Assembly: GCA_900660155.1 (NCBI GenBank)
Contig: CABFPE010000478.1
Coordinates: 495,652 to 559,651 of the forward strand
DNA from: Hofstenia miamia
Lineage: Eukaryota; Xenacoelomorpha; Acoela; Hofsteniidae
Direction of reading: 5' to 3'
DNA: 64,000 bases
The notes beneath the pieces were generated by a model. That model was not told the origin of the DNA, did no database searches, and worked only from the letters and a program-made list of their open reading frames with translations. The position numbers and the translations under genes were made by a program. Below are positions 12,661-64,000 of this stretch, piece after piece; within the stretch, counting starts at the first letter, position 1, and every line of letters begins with the position of its first letter.

Positions 12661-13919
12661 AGCATGTAGGTGCAATTTACTTCGAAAATTATATTCATAT
12701 TTCTCAAACAACAAATTCAAATTCAGAAACAGTATTATTGTTAATTGACTGGAATAAATATATTTTTTCATATTAATACTCAATAAATCTTTGCGAGGTC
12801 TTTGTGTCATTTTGAAAATAAATTATATACAATTCTAGCTTTTAATTTTGACGTTCGTGTTAAATACATGTATGTGTAGACTTATGCAGTAGAACTCAAT
12901 GAATTACATGTAGAATAAAAATTGGATGGCAGAAAATTTATGTATTCTGATACATTTGAAACATAACAGACTGATATTTCAGTATCATGCACATGTCTTA
13001 TACAGAAATCTACAAATACTAAAACATGAAGAGTCGTAAATAAACAACCCTATTGTAGAAATCCATGATTGTGTGCATACAGCATGGTGGTCTATTTTAC
13101 AATATAAAATATTTTCAATTAGAAAACTACTTTTTTTCTAAGTTAAAATCCGGCAATTTTTTTAAAACTCTGCTGTTGGGTCCAGGTATAATTTTTGTTC
13201 AAGGTGTGTGTGAGTTGGGTACAGATTTTTAAAAAGGTGCGGGTGTTGCTCCTGTTGGGTACAGACCTTATGGGTTGGATTGGAAATGAAAAACAATCAC
13301 ATGTAATACACCGTTCAATTGTTCAATGGTGCGTTTAACCTATACATGTAAACAGCAATTAAAGTCAACGTTATTGATTCATCCGACATGGCCCGATTTA
13401 AAGGAAAAACCTTCGACTCCACACGTCAAAAAGTTGACCCAACCCTGCTCGTAACTGTGGTACCAATGTCCAACCTAACCGCAGATACAGCCGGGTAGAA
13501 CCCGGATCCACACCCACAGATTATTAATAGCCAGAGAACAGATTAACATATTATCACTTTAACAAATTGAGAAATTTTATTTACACGTCGAAACTAATTG
13601 GCCCCGTGTATTGTACTTTCATTGCAGACAAAATGAGTGGGAAGTAGTTGCGGGAAAATTGAGATCGAAAATTTCACTTTGCAAACTAAATTCAGCATGA
13701 AATTTAATTTGAAACCCAAATACGAGAAGACAAAATTTGTCTGCGAGCAGCCAGTCAAGATTTTGGACCCTTGGGGGCGATTGAGGTTATAAATCTATTT
13801 ATTTTCACTTGAGCAAGGATTGATACAAGAAAATAGTTACTTAGCTTCTAAGGCTAAGGCCATATATAAGACAAGCTTAGTTCCAATTAAAGAATATTTA
13901 CATCAATTAGTATTAGTCT
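12661..13919. other. Non-coding stretch with GGGT-rich patches
   Basis: No gene seen. Two GC-richer patches stand out, GGTGCGGGTG/GTTGGGTAC near 13190-13280 and roughly complementary CCAACC/ACCC-rich sequence near 13430-13520. They may be the two ends of a decayed DNA transposon, but no clean terminal repeat or target duplication was found. Confidence 0.35.
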
Positions 13920-14384
13920 TTACGTCTTTCTTGCTTGATATCTATATAAACCGTGCCAATGAAATGCTGTTAAATTGCATTCTGTGCATAGTTCTATATC
14001 AGTGCATATTTTACAATGGTAGCAATTTCCAATAATTGGATTCATTTTACAACTAGTACAAAAAGATCTACATTCAACAATATCACTGCCATAATTGTCT
14101 GGCGATGTTTTTCTCGTATCTATGTAGATGTAGATCTTAAGTATGTTTGATTGTTTATTATTTATGGCATCCCTGAATTCTTCATCACTTGAGAATTTAA
14201 TCATTTCGTTTTCTTCGTCTTTCCACATCATTGAAAACTCTTCATAGAATAATATTGGGAAGGTTCTTAGAGACTTTTTTACAAAATTGCCATAGCTTTT
14301 CCACTTTTGACTAGAATCAAATGTAATGCGACGCAGTTCATTGAATTCCCCATTTTGAAGATGCACTTTCGCTATAGTAGACAT
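13920..14384 (-). CDS. PB1-ZZ protein resembling the N-terminal half of p62/SQSTM1
   Basis: An intact minus-strand ORF of 154 codons. I start it at the ATG at 14384 because MSTIAKVHL aligns with the p62 start; the frame extends to a GTG at 14405 but no nearer ATG exists. Residues 4 to about 85 form a PB1 domain with both binding faces: Lys6 and Arg18-Arg19 (basic cluster) and the acidic loop KDEENEMIKFSSDEEF. Residues about 106-145 form a ZZ zinc finger (C-TS-C, C-KI-C, C-TE-C, then FHWH). In p62 the PB1 domain makes filaments and binds kinases, and the ZZ binds N-degrons. The LIR, KEAP1-binding and UBA parts are absent; the ORF ends soon after the ZZ. A GTAAAG overlaps the stop (13925-13920), so this could instead be a first exon, but no UBA exon was recognised to the left. 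Confidence 0.72.
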   Translation of the reverse strand: MSTIAKVHLQNGEFNELRRITFDSSQKWKSYGNFVKKSLRTFPILFYEEFSMMWKDEENEMIKFSSDEEFRDAINNKQSNILKIYIYIDTRKTSPDNYGSDIVECRSFCTSCKMNPIIGNCYHCKICTDIELCTECNLTAFHWHGLYRYQARKT

Positions 14385-14454
14385 TTGCCTTATGTGCGTG
14401 CTCACTGCAATTTGAGAATAAAACGTTGCACAGAATGTTTTCTAAGAAATGAAG

Positions 14455-14514
14455 TGACGTAATTTCAGTAAGCATAAACTGCAACGACGTCGTTTTATAA
14501 ACCGAATGACGTCG
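14455..14514 (-). promoter_or_regulatory. CRE/ATF-like ACGTC cluster and TATA box upstream of the PB1-ZZ gene
   Basis: Three ACGT-core sites lie 70-130 bp upstream of the ATG: TGACGTAA at 14455-14462, the palindrome ACGACGTCGT at 14484-14493 and TGACGTCG at 14507-14514. A minus-strand TATAAAA at 14499-14493 sits between them. These resemble bZIP (CREB/ATF) sites. The role is inferred from spacing and motif only. Confidence 0.45.
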
Positions 14515-16750
14515 ATGTTATATTTTTATTACATATGGGTAAAACTACAGAATTTTTTAATACGCCCGTTAAATATCTTCATTGTTTTGATGTTTGTAGT
14601 GAACAGCGCAAGTCAAAATATTGAAAGAAAACAATGTAACATGAATTTTAAAAATCATTTATTCTGTAAAATTGTAATATAACCATTAACAAAGAAAATG
14701 TCTCATGACATAAAAACAGTATTATTCATATTGAAAAGTTTTGTTTCGCGGTTTAGTGCTCACACATATTCTGCCTTTTGCTTTTTAGTGGTTTTCATTA
14801 TTTGTAACTACATTTTAAAATAATTGATTTGGTATTTGTAGGTGTAGCTTTGTATGTACACCCAATAAAACAAATATTTTTCCCATACGCCTTGCAAAGC
14901 TTGTATTTTTTAAAAACATTTATTTTTCTGTCTCCATTTGGTCGTTACAAATCTATTCTTGAACTTAGTTTTTCCATCTGATCATTACTTAATTTGTAAT
15001 TAGCGAAACTATTTTTTATCATTTTTATTTATTCTAAAATTAGGCGATTTTAATAGTCTAGTACCTCTGTGATCGTGTTCTCACAAAGCAATCATGCCAA
15101 ATCTAAACTCTGAGTTTTACAATTGTAAAGAACATTCATTTGTATCGACATCAACTTTTCCTTTAGCAACATGATCAGAACCTACAGTTGGTAATTTTCA
15201 TTAATTGCAATGAAAATGTGTTTGAATATTGCCTTTTGGTTCTCGAAGGGTACAAAATATCAGTCTTCAAATTACAAAATGTTTGCTTGAGTTCTGTTAG
15301 ACGGCGTATTGAATGAAAATTTGAATGGTGACGTACCAATATTATGTATGTAAAGATTTTTCTAATCACCATTACACAGATAAGTTTGTCCGAATAAACC
15401 CGCGGATGAGAAAAATGATTATTTAAAAGTTTTCCAGTACATTAGATTCAATTCTTTTGCAAATTGCCTGTATTTGCAGGAAATTAACTTGACATAAATG
15501 TAACACGGTTTATTTGGATCACATATTTTACTTCTTTTGCTCATTTCAACCAAAATTTTCAAAAAAAATTTTCAGGCAAAATCAATAGCAAGTAAAAGAT
15601 AGGAAAAAATTATAATTGACATCTTCACAATAGAAAAATCAATGAATTTAATTAAGCTTCTAACCAGTGATGACCAATTTAATCTTCCGTTTAAACAAAG
15701 TTTAAACTTTAAGTTAAATACAAGTTTATATAAATGTGGCAATGATTTAAGCTTTAAAGTTTAAACTGTAGGTTATATATTAGCCTCAATTCAAACTATT
15801 AACGACTAATTATGTCATTATTTCGTGATTGGGAATAACTAGCAAATTTTCAGAAAGATTGGTAACAGTAAGAATTTTTCAAAATCTGCGGATGTGGCCA
15901 ATATATTCTGTTTGTTTTGCCATCTCCCGCAAATTGCAAAAGGGCAAAAAAGCATTCCTATAATTTTTAACTAAATATGATAGATTATGGAGGCAAAAAA
16001 TAATTCACAAAAAAATTTTCAATTAGCAGTGGTGTGGGGTGCACGGAGTTCATTAGATCTATGCTTAATATATTCCAAATATCGGCGTTATGTCATCATC
16101 CTAGATGATAGCACAAAGGACACAGGGTAAATTGAAGGTTATATGCGAAAGACGTTGTAAAATTTGTTTGAATCTATATTTATGTGTCAAAGTGTTCAAA
16201 TTTGTAAAAGAGCTTCTCAGTTAGTAACAACCAATTCACACTGCTTAATTATTATATTTTGAATCTTTTTGTATAAGTAATATTATATTATGTGTTGATT
16301 ATGCTGACAGAAGTTTAGTAATATTGTTGAAATGTAGTGATGATAATCTTTTACATTCTCCAATTACGTTCACCACAAGAAATTGAGTAAATTAACTAGC
16401 AGACACCTTATTCATACAGTAGAATACCAAAGATTTTTCAAGTTTTTCCATTTAATTTTCACGAGAATAAAATGTTTTTGCTGGAACCTATCCCTGTTGC
16501 AATAGAAAGAGTAAGGCTAAAATTAAACCCATAAAGGTTGTTTTATCATTCGATATTTAGATGCATTAAATAACACTGGGTAAAAATTTTTTCCTATTTT
16601 TTAGTGTTTTCTATTCATAATTCGAAATACGTGAGCCTACTTACTTTTCATTTACCATCGGTTTCCCTAGAGGTACAACTAACTATGCTAAATTAAGGAA
16701 ATATATTTTTATTTTAAGAGCAGAGGATGCCTACATTTGTTGTTTTTAAG

Positions 16751-16752
<2 letters not shown>
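14515..16752. other. Stretch without recognisable features
   Basis: AT-rich, stop-rich sequence. I see no coding, RNA or transposon-end signal apart from short A/T runs. Confidence 0.45.

Positions 16753-16782
<30 letters not shown>
16753..16782. repeat. (TA)n microsatellite
   Basis: An uninterrupted TA run that leads directly into the fold-back element at 16783. Confidence 0.9.
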
Positions 16783-16789
<7 letters not shown>

Positions 16790-16875
16790 GTAAAACCTGT
16801 AATTGAAGGCCACCCTAGCAAGGAGGTTGAAAAATAAAAGGCAGTGGCATTCAATTACAGGCTTTACGGTATATA
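16783..16875. mobile_element. Short fold-back (MITE-like) element
   Basis: Two 25-base arms, 16783-16807 and 16850-16874, are inverted copies with a single mismatch, and the loop between them is about 42 bp. The arms carry ACCGTAAAACCTG and its complement CAGGCTTTACGGT. The outer bases are TATA, merging with the TA repeat, so any target duplication is hidden. It has no coding capacity. Confidence 0.65.
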
Positions 16876-17638
16876 TGTTTCTAATATATTTTTATTTTTC
16901 AGGTTTACATGATAAATATTGACTGACTTCATTATGGCTACAAGGGGATAGAGAAATTCACCAGATTCATTCTCCTTGTGTTTGGATTTGATGTTGGAAA
17001 AGTTGCTAAGTACTGGGTTGCATATAGACTGTACTTCGGGACGAGATAAATGGTTGCCCCTCATGTGATATGTTGTCAGTCAAAATTAGATTCATAGCTA
17101 AGAGGATAAAGGAAAGAATTGCTATTTGCTGTACCGAGAGTATAGTAAGACCCAAAAATCATTATATGATTATTCTTATTTTTGCACAATTGATGTACTA
17201 AAGTTCATGATATATGTTGAAAATAAATGAAATGGACTGTTATTTCCTCATTTATACAAACCTCAATATATTTCCTAACGCATTGATGTTATGCAATGAT
17301 ATTTTCATAGTCAGGAGGCAAATTTTTGCCTTAGCAACACTAAAAACTTTTAAAGAAACTAAACCAGTATAACAAATCATGTCACGTTTTGATTAAAAGC
17401 AAACAAACATCAGGCCAATGCATGTATAAATTAAATACTGATCAGAGTCACTCTAATAATGTTTGTAACATATTTTTTTCACATTAGTATTTGAGATTCA
17501 TATTAGTATTAATCATTTTAAGAAACACATGAATGATGTTAATATACTGTTATATTTCTAAATCCAAAAATATTGTAACTTTTCAGATAAAAATTTTGCA
17601 ATAAAAAAGCTTCAATTAAGTAGCCTATGCCTATTGCA

Positions 17639-19044
17639 CAGATATAGAAAGGAATCCAATAATTTAGGATCCCATCCGATCCAGATCCGAAACTTCATGA
17701 TCCGGATCCGATGCGATCCGAATTTTTTAATGAATATTAGTTTTCGATCCAAAACGGATTCGAATATAAATAAGTATTCTAACAATAAATAAACATGGAA
17801 TTAAAATATATTTGTTTTTTTCAGATGTGAATAGAAGTTTTTAAGTACTTCAACACTGTCTTGAGATAAAAATGGACATAAGATATACGACAGGGTCGGG
17901 CTTGGCACAAGGTATTGAAAAAATTGGACGACTTACGCAACAGTGCATGCAAATCAACTCAAATGTAGTGAATCCTGTATAGCTTAAAAGCAATCCCGTT
18001 GAAAAATCAATGGTAAATTCTGAAACATTGCAATATTATCAAATGCTCTTCTAGTTCTACAATCGAATACAGTCAATTTTGGACAAGCAAACCAAAAAAA
18101 TTTAAAATCATTTTGTCAACTACCCTAAACTGGCTATAATTTAAAGGGCCCCAACCGGATTTTCGGCCAATGTCCATCTATGTTTGAGATAGATTCTTTC
18201 TTTTATCTATAGTTGTCCATCCAAAAGAAGCAAATCCGTTTCTGATTGACATGACTTTGATTATGAGTGGATAATTGATAATTGCGCTGTGAAAACTAAA
18301 ACAAATAAACAAATTGATTTCTTTGATTATTTGAAAGCTTTGTAACAATCTTATTCAGAAAATTGTCATCAACTATATTCATATTATATTTAAAGAGTTT
18401 AAATAGTTGAGCTTTTATGGCATTAACTCCCAATTAATTATCATATCCACATCCAAAAATCACCATTTTGCAGTGTTATTATGAATTAAAGTTGTTTCGA
18501 ACAACAAGATAAAACTTACTTCAAAATTCCAATTAATACGATGAAAACAAGAATAGCACAAGCAATGGCAAATTAAAGAAGAAACCCTAAAGTTATATTG
18601 CAAAACATTAAAAAATTTTTTAGTAGAGTGGAATAAAATGGATAAAAAAATTCATTGTTTCAAACTAAATGTGAGATTTAAATATAACTTTTGAATTTTA
18701 CTTTTCATTGAAATTGGATACAAGATTGAATTAAAAATTTTAAATTTTATAAAAGCAACAAAGTTAATTAGTACCCCATTACTGTTATGAAAAGCCATGA
18801 CTGTGACCATTTTTGTATTAGTGATTACAATAATCGCAAACGTTCTGAAAACTAAGTTGATTTTGGAAGTTGCATCTTACATGAAAAGTTTTGATTGAAA
18901 AGTATACTAAATTATATTAGTATTATTAAATGTATAAAATTTACAATATACACAGTTCTTAAAAAAATTGGATCCAAAACAGATCTGCAATTTTCTCAAA
19001 ATGTAGATACAATTCGGATCCGATCCGCTCCAATTCCATCTCTG
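17639..19044. mobile_element. hAT-type element with perfect 8-bp target duplication
   Basis: The element begins CAGATATAG and ends CCATCTCTG (complement CAGAGATGG), and is flanked on both sides by CTATTGCA (17631-17638 and 19045-19052). An exact 8-bp duplication with CA...TG ends is the mark of hAT transposition. Clusters of GATCCG/GGATCC lie just inside both ends (17667-17755 and 18970-19032), as expected for subterminal transposase-binding repeats. The 1406-bp body has no recognisable transposase; 18895-19092 is open but shows no domain. Confidence 0.75.
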
Positions 19045-19432
19045 CTATTGCAGGAAAGCGTTTATAATGGAAAGGTGAAACAAACAATTTAGTTCAAGAC
19101 AACATATTAAAATATAGCCCATGAACATTCGTCATTTGTTTGAATATTCCGAACTATTGGAGGCTCCATGCAAAAAACCAAAATGTATCACTAAGAGTCG
19201 TGAAAATCAAATGCATGTCGAACACCCGGCATACCGAATCTAACGTGTTAAGGTTGTAAAAATACAAAAAATATTTTTAAATATGATGGACATTCTTTTC
19301 AGATCTTTATGAAATTTAATTGATTGCATGCCTCGATATCCAATATTAACGATGTAATTGCATAACTAATCACTTTGTTTTTAGTATCTTTATTTGTAGA
19401 AAGTATTTTAATTTTTTTATAATTCTATTTAA

Positions 19433-20030
19433 AGTGGTGTGAAATCCAAGAGTAATCAATAAAAATTTAAGTTATGTACTTTATATTATAGTATTGTGTG
19501 ATTGTTGATGAAATAGTTAAAGAAAGCTAGTCTACTGATTCGTGACCGGTGTGGCTCAGAAACACATTCTGACTTTGCTTTCATGCATGATGGTGCAATA
19601 TCATACTGCAAAACTTGTGGAAAAAAGTTTTCATGATTAATTGAAACTGAAGGTTCTTGATTAGTCAGTAAATTCTCTTGATTTGAATCCAATCGAGAAC
19701 ATTTGCGATATATTGAAGACTAAAATTAGTAGAGCATCCAACAACAAAAATTCGACTTTTTGCAGTATTAAACAGATATTGGTACAAAGATGAAAAAATC
19801 TAGGCAACTTGTCAGACTCTTATTAAATCAATGCAAAAACATTTGGCAGCCTGCATAAAAGCCAAAAGAGCACATACTAAGTACTGAAAAATATTTTTAT
19901 AATCAATATTGTGTGTTTTAATCTCATTAGTAACACAGTGTACTATACTTTTATTTACATGTTAGCAGAATTTAAATAAACGTTTGTACAGTAAACTTTT
20001 TCTGTTGCTCTATTGGATTTCACACCACTG
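19433..20030 (+). mobile_element. Tc1-like element, internally deleted, with inverted ends
   Basis: A 17-bp perfect inverted repeat (AGTGGTGTGAAATCCAA at 19433-19449 and its complement at 20013-20029) bounds about 600 bp. Inside, the plus strand encodes decayed Tc1 transposase: MHDGAISYCKTC near 19580 (second catalytic Asp) and DLNPIENICDILKTKI near 19680-19725 (third catalytic acidic residue). The N-terminal DNA-binding half is deleted and stops interrupt the rest. The right end is followed by TA, the Tc1/mariner target. Confidence 0.8.
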
Positions 20031-20071
20031 TATATGCTGACCCTCAATACGTCTTAAAATATTTTTAATCT

Positions 20072-20422
20072 TTATGATTGATCAATCACAAAATGTCGAT
20101 GTATCAGACTTTTGATCACGAACTTTTTGTATGTAAAAGCTGCGATTGAATTGTAATTACTAATTTTGTATCTGTTGGCGTAATGTAATATGACAAATTT
20201 GCTTTTCCTTTCAATATTAATATTCAGGAATGGCAAAATTTTTGTTTTTTCTTCCTCAATAGTAAATTTAATTGCAGAATATAAAAAATTCAAGGAAGGA
20301 AACATGGCTTTAACATTATGTACTGATATAACTAGTTTTTCCCCGTCCAAATATGCAAGGTGTGCATACAAATATTCGAATTCCATTATTGTTGTGTTCA
20401 ATTTTTCTAAAAAAAATTTCAA
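20072..20422 (-). pseudogene. Penelope-like RT fragment (probable)
   Basis: The open stretch contains IKFTIEEEKTKILPFLNINIERK followed by sequence ending KKFVIKSLIHRHF. The pattern 'IKFT-E-E...LPFLD...R...' then 'K..VI..L..RA' is that of the C-terminal RT part of Penelope-like elements. No RT catalytic box or GIY-YIG domain follows on this strand, so it is a fragment. The assignment is inferred from the motif pattern. Confidence 0.5.
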
Positions 20423-21272
20423 GTAGGCTTAGGTATCAAATGTACACATCTGTTTACATGTACACACGCATTTTTGCATGATTGTAGATTTTGTTTTAAA
20501 ATAGAATTGGCTTAGTTAAAGCCTGATCGCAAATGACCCAAAGGGTGCAGGTAAAATTGAACTACAGAAGCAGATTCAAAGGTGATTTGGGTTACTTGCC
20601 ATCCTCCTTTTTTATTTGGGACCTATTCACACAAACAAAGTTTTATTTTCACAGCAATTTCCTATTCTAATCAAATTAAAAAAAGTCAAGAAAGCTTGGT
20701 TGCCGCCTATTTAGTTATGAACACCTAGTAGATAATTTCACCTAATTGATGAAGTATTTTTGCCAAGAAAAACTATTAGGTTTTGCCAATGAATAAGTTT
20801 TTTTGACATTAAATCGCTCTTTCAACTCTTGTTTGTTGTTGGCATAATTACATTGCGCCTTATCTGCAAAACTTCTAGCTCGCTCTTAACATTTTTGCTG
20901 GCCACGCTCACTCATAAATTCAAACATATCTGTATAAATGTTGCTTTCAGCAGTAATATTTAAAAAACGCAAGACAGTATAAGCGAAGATTTGTGAAACT
21001 TTTTATTAATTAGAAAGAAATTGTAAATAGCTTTTTTACCAAAAAATTGAAATACAATTACAAAATTGAAAGTCGGATAATTGAATGCACTATTCAGCTA
21101 TTTAGCCGGGAGAATGTAGTAGGGGAAAATGAGATAAAATGGTCTAGTGGATGCAGCACTGCATCAGAAACGGATAACATCCATTTGGGAGTTTGTTCAA
21201 CTAAGGCAAAATTTGTATAGACTGGTGTTAATGCTTCTAATTTTAACAAGATGTATGTAAATATATAACGTT
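20423..21272. other. Spacer between Penelope-like pieces
   Basis: No coding region recognised. AT-rich sequence that may include decayed Penelope-like DNA. Confidence 0.35.
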
Positions 21273-21495
21273 GTTTACAAAATTACATGCACCTGTGGCG
21301 AAACATATGTTGGACAAACTTCAAGGCAATTATGAAGAATAATTTAAGAAGACTGAACATCAATAGAAATATCAAATCAAGTAAATCTCTTTGATTATCA
21401 ATTCAGTTATAAAAAATTATACAAAACGCAAGATCAAATTCCACTGAAAGCAGCTGAATCATTAAATATCTTTAAAACCAACTTTAAATAAAAAA
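21273..21495 (+). pseudogene. Penelope-like GIY-YIG endonuclease fragment 1
   Basis: The plus strand encodes VYKITCTCGETYVGQTSRQL, the start of a GIY-YIG nuclease of the Penelope type (a Cys-x-Cys before YVGQT), then decays with stops. Sequence resembling the element's C-terminus (IPLKAAESLNIFKTNFK) follows near 21440-21490. Confidence 0.6.
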
Positions 21496-21935
21496 TTGAC
21501 AATATTTAAAACATTTTCATTGAATTTATAAGTTTCATTAGATAGAATTTTGTAAAAATTTAGTGCGGTAAATTTTCATTTCTGATGATTCTAAAGATTT
21601 AGCGAAATATTTTGCTAATTATATTTCTATTAAACTGGTAAAATTCCTCTAGAAGAATATATACTGTTCGAGCGTACATTAACTGAATTATATCACAGTA
21701 ATGTGCATATGGTAAGACGCAATTTTTGTTTTCTAAATTAAAGACTTTTTAAAAACATTGATTTTTATTTTCATTTAAAAAATCAAAGAAACTGAAGTAA
21801 ATTACCTATCTGATATGAAAATTTTGGCTATCTTGTAGTTAGATAATGGAATTTGTCAGCTTTGAACATATAAATGCAATTTTCAGGGCCATCTTCTTAA
21901 CTGGCCTGTTTTACCCTACCTTCCCCTATATCACC

Positions 21936-22095
21936 AACATATGGACATAAAAATAAACTTCCCAAAGTAGTTTATGAAATTGCTTGCATTTGTGGTGAGC
22001 AATACATTGGAAAGCCGTTAAAAATCTACAAACAAGAAGTAAAAAGTCCTCTCCAATCACCAAAAAAACTGTGATATGAAATTTGCATATAAAAC
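21936..22095 (+). pseudogene. Penelope-like GIY-YIG endonuclease fragment 2
   Basis: The plus strand reads KVVYEIACICGEQYIGKPLK, a second copy of the GIY-YIG start, with K where relatives have T after YIG. It is a different copy from the one 660 bp to the left, not a continuation. Confidence 0.58.
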
Positions 22096-22918
22096 TTTAT
22101 TCAAGGCAATTGATAACTTTCAACTGAGTATCAGGAAATCAATTTATATAGAATTAAAGGAACAAAGGTTAAACATAAAAGATTAATATAAATAACTCAA
22201 ATCTACCTAAGTTATTGTAAAGAAATCTATATATTGATGAATATTTTGACCAAGGAGAAAGAACATTGAAATATTCCAAGATTATAAAATAGATTAAAAT
22301 TTTTCTTAAGGAAAAGTATTATACATCTTTTTTAAAAGGTATATTTACTGTACATAGTGTATTATTTTTGGTATGTATTTGTATGTATGTATATTCTATG
22401 ACGCTTCTAATTGTTCAATTCAGTGACCGATTAAATGATAAGGTATCATATTAACACATGCTTAACATGAACATAAAAGTAATGCGAAAATAGGGTATAT
22501 TTTATACTATTCTAAGATGAAAATAATGCAAAAAATTTGCTATGCAGACGTCAAATATTAAACGAAATTAATATTTTCTGTTTACTTTAGATAATGACAA
22601 TTGTATAACTATTTTACTTTAAAGTCACAAAGCTACTCTAGCTAAAAGGCATTAGAAACTAAAATTAGCTTTATCTATACAGGAAAAATTAAAAACCTGA
22701 AGCACTCTTCTATTAAAAACTACCATTATCCTAAATTAAGTGCGCCAAACTTTTCCTAATGGAAATTTTAAACAATTATAACCGTCGAATATAGATTCTA
22801 GAAATGATTAAAAACGCATTAATAAAACCTTAACCCTAAAAATCCATTGATATTTTACATATAAATCGCAATAACCGAGCATAAAAATAGAAAAATTACT
22901 TAAAACAATCAAGTTTGC

Positions 22919-22924
22919 TTTATT
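22919..22924 (-). promoter_or_regulatory. Candidate poly(A) signal of the LIM gene (ending B)
   Basis: AATAAA on the minus strand about 125 bp after the stop at 23049. The position fits but cleavage is not shown. Confidence 0.4.
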
Positions 22925-23048
22925 AAATAACAAAATTAATTATTAATGTACAAGAAAGCCACACTACATCTAGAAAAGCTAAACCGTATAAAATATATCA
23001 CAAGATGAAAGCTCAATTGGCACAAATAAGGGAATCATGCGTCACATG

Positions 23049-63875
<40,827 letters not shown>

Positions 63876-63975
63876 CTATGAAAAAATATCATTGACATAT
63901 TTCGAAAAACATATACAAATGAGATAAATTATAATTTTACTACCTAGAAAATAATATTAGGAACACACACATGTA

Positions 63976-64000
63976 TATATATATATATATATATATATAT
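63976..64000. repeat. (TA)n microsatellite at the window edge
   Basis: TA run continuing to the last base; it lies in the intron upstream of the LIM gene exon 63561-63875. Confidence 0.88.

Noticed and set aside
8130-13520. GGGT/ACCC-rich patches near 8130-8290, 13190-13280 and 13430-13520 as one transposon family
   Set aside because: They look alike in composition, but I could not define inverted ends or target duplications.
13920-14405. 161-codon version of the PB1-ZZ ORF starting at 14405
   Set aside because: Codon 1 there is GTG. In an animal gene the ATG at 14384 is the likely start and fits p62.

Overview
The window is AT-rich animal (metazoan) nuclear DNA. Spliced genes with GT-AG introns, LIM, PB1, ZZ, MORN and doublecortin-like kinase sequences, CR1-like LINEs, Penelope, Tc1 and hAT elements, and many TA microsatellites all point to an invertebrate genome. 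Introns run from 43-44 bp to about 10 kb. I cannot name the phylum from the sequence. One N at 45339 marks an assembly join.

Layout. (1) 599-2181 (+): the last three exons of a doublecortin-like kinase gene whose 5' part lies left of the window. (2) About 2500-12660: a transposon field with a hAT-type element, two decayed minus-strand LINE reverse transcriptase pieces, a nearly full-length but broken plus-strand LINE (ORF1, endonuclease, RT, TTCTA tail) and a piece of another LINE. (3) 13920-14384 (-): an intact intronless ORF with a PB1 domain and a ZZ finger like the front half of p62/SQSTM1, with ACGTC sites and a TATA box just upstream. (4) 16.7-22.1 kb: fold-back element, a 1.4-kb hAT element with a perfect 8-bp target duplication, a dead Tc1 element and three Penelope-like fragments. 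(5) 23049-63875 (-): one very large gene, built exon by exon from splice sites and reading phase, for an EPLIN/Xin-type LIM actin-binding protein. Its 5' end is beyond the right edge. (6) 39648-40792 (+): a two-exon MORN4 (retinophilin) gene lying antisense inside a 6.3-kb intron of the LIM gene.

The LIM gene reads, N to C: a basic region; about 30 copies of a 'VGKLNxxxFLQ' motif, mostly in a 2.3-kb exon and continuing in small exons; a LIM domain; then exons each carrying a short F-E-x-G motif, often as [K/R]xxFExG. After the exon ending at 26932 the phase allows two endings: an acidic tail (stop at 26399) or three exons that give a second LIM domain (stop at 23049). A third possible ending is read-through after an unusual GC donor at 28018. 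Both LIM domains are cut by an intron at the same codon, which suggests a duplicated two-exon cassette. The introns hold many hAT-like MITEs and dead Tc1/mariner copies.

Most worth a second look: the VGK-repeat/LIM/FE-repeat protein with alternative C-termini, and the compact PB1-ZZ protein that lacks the rest of p62. Splice structures are my inference from consensus sites, phase continuity and domain continuity; no transcript data were available.
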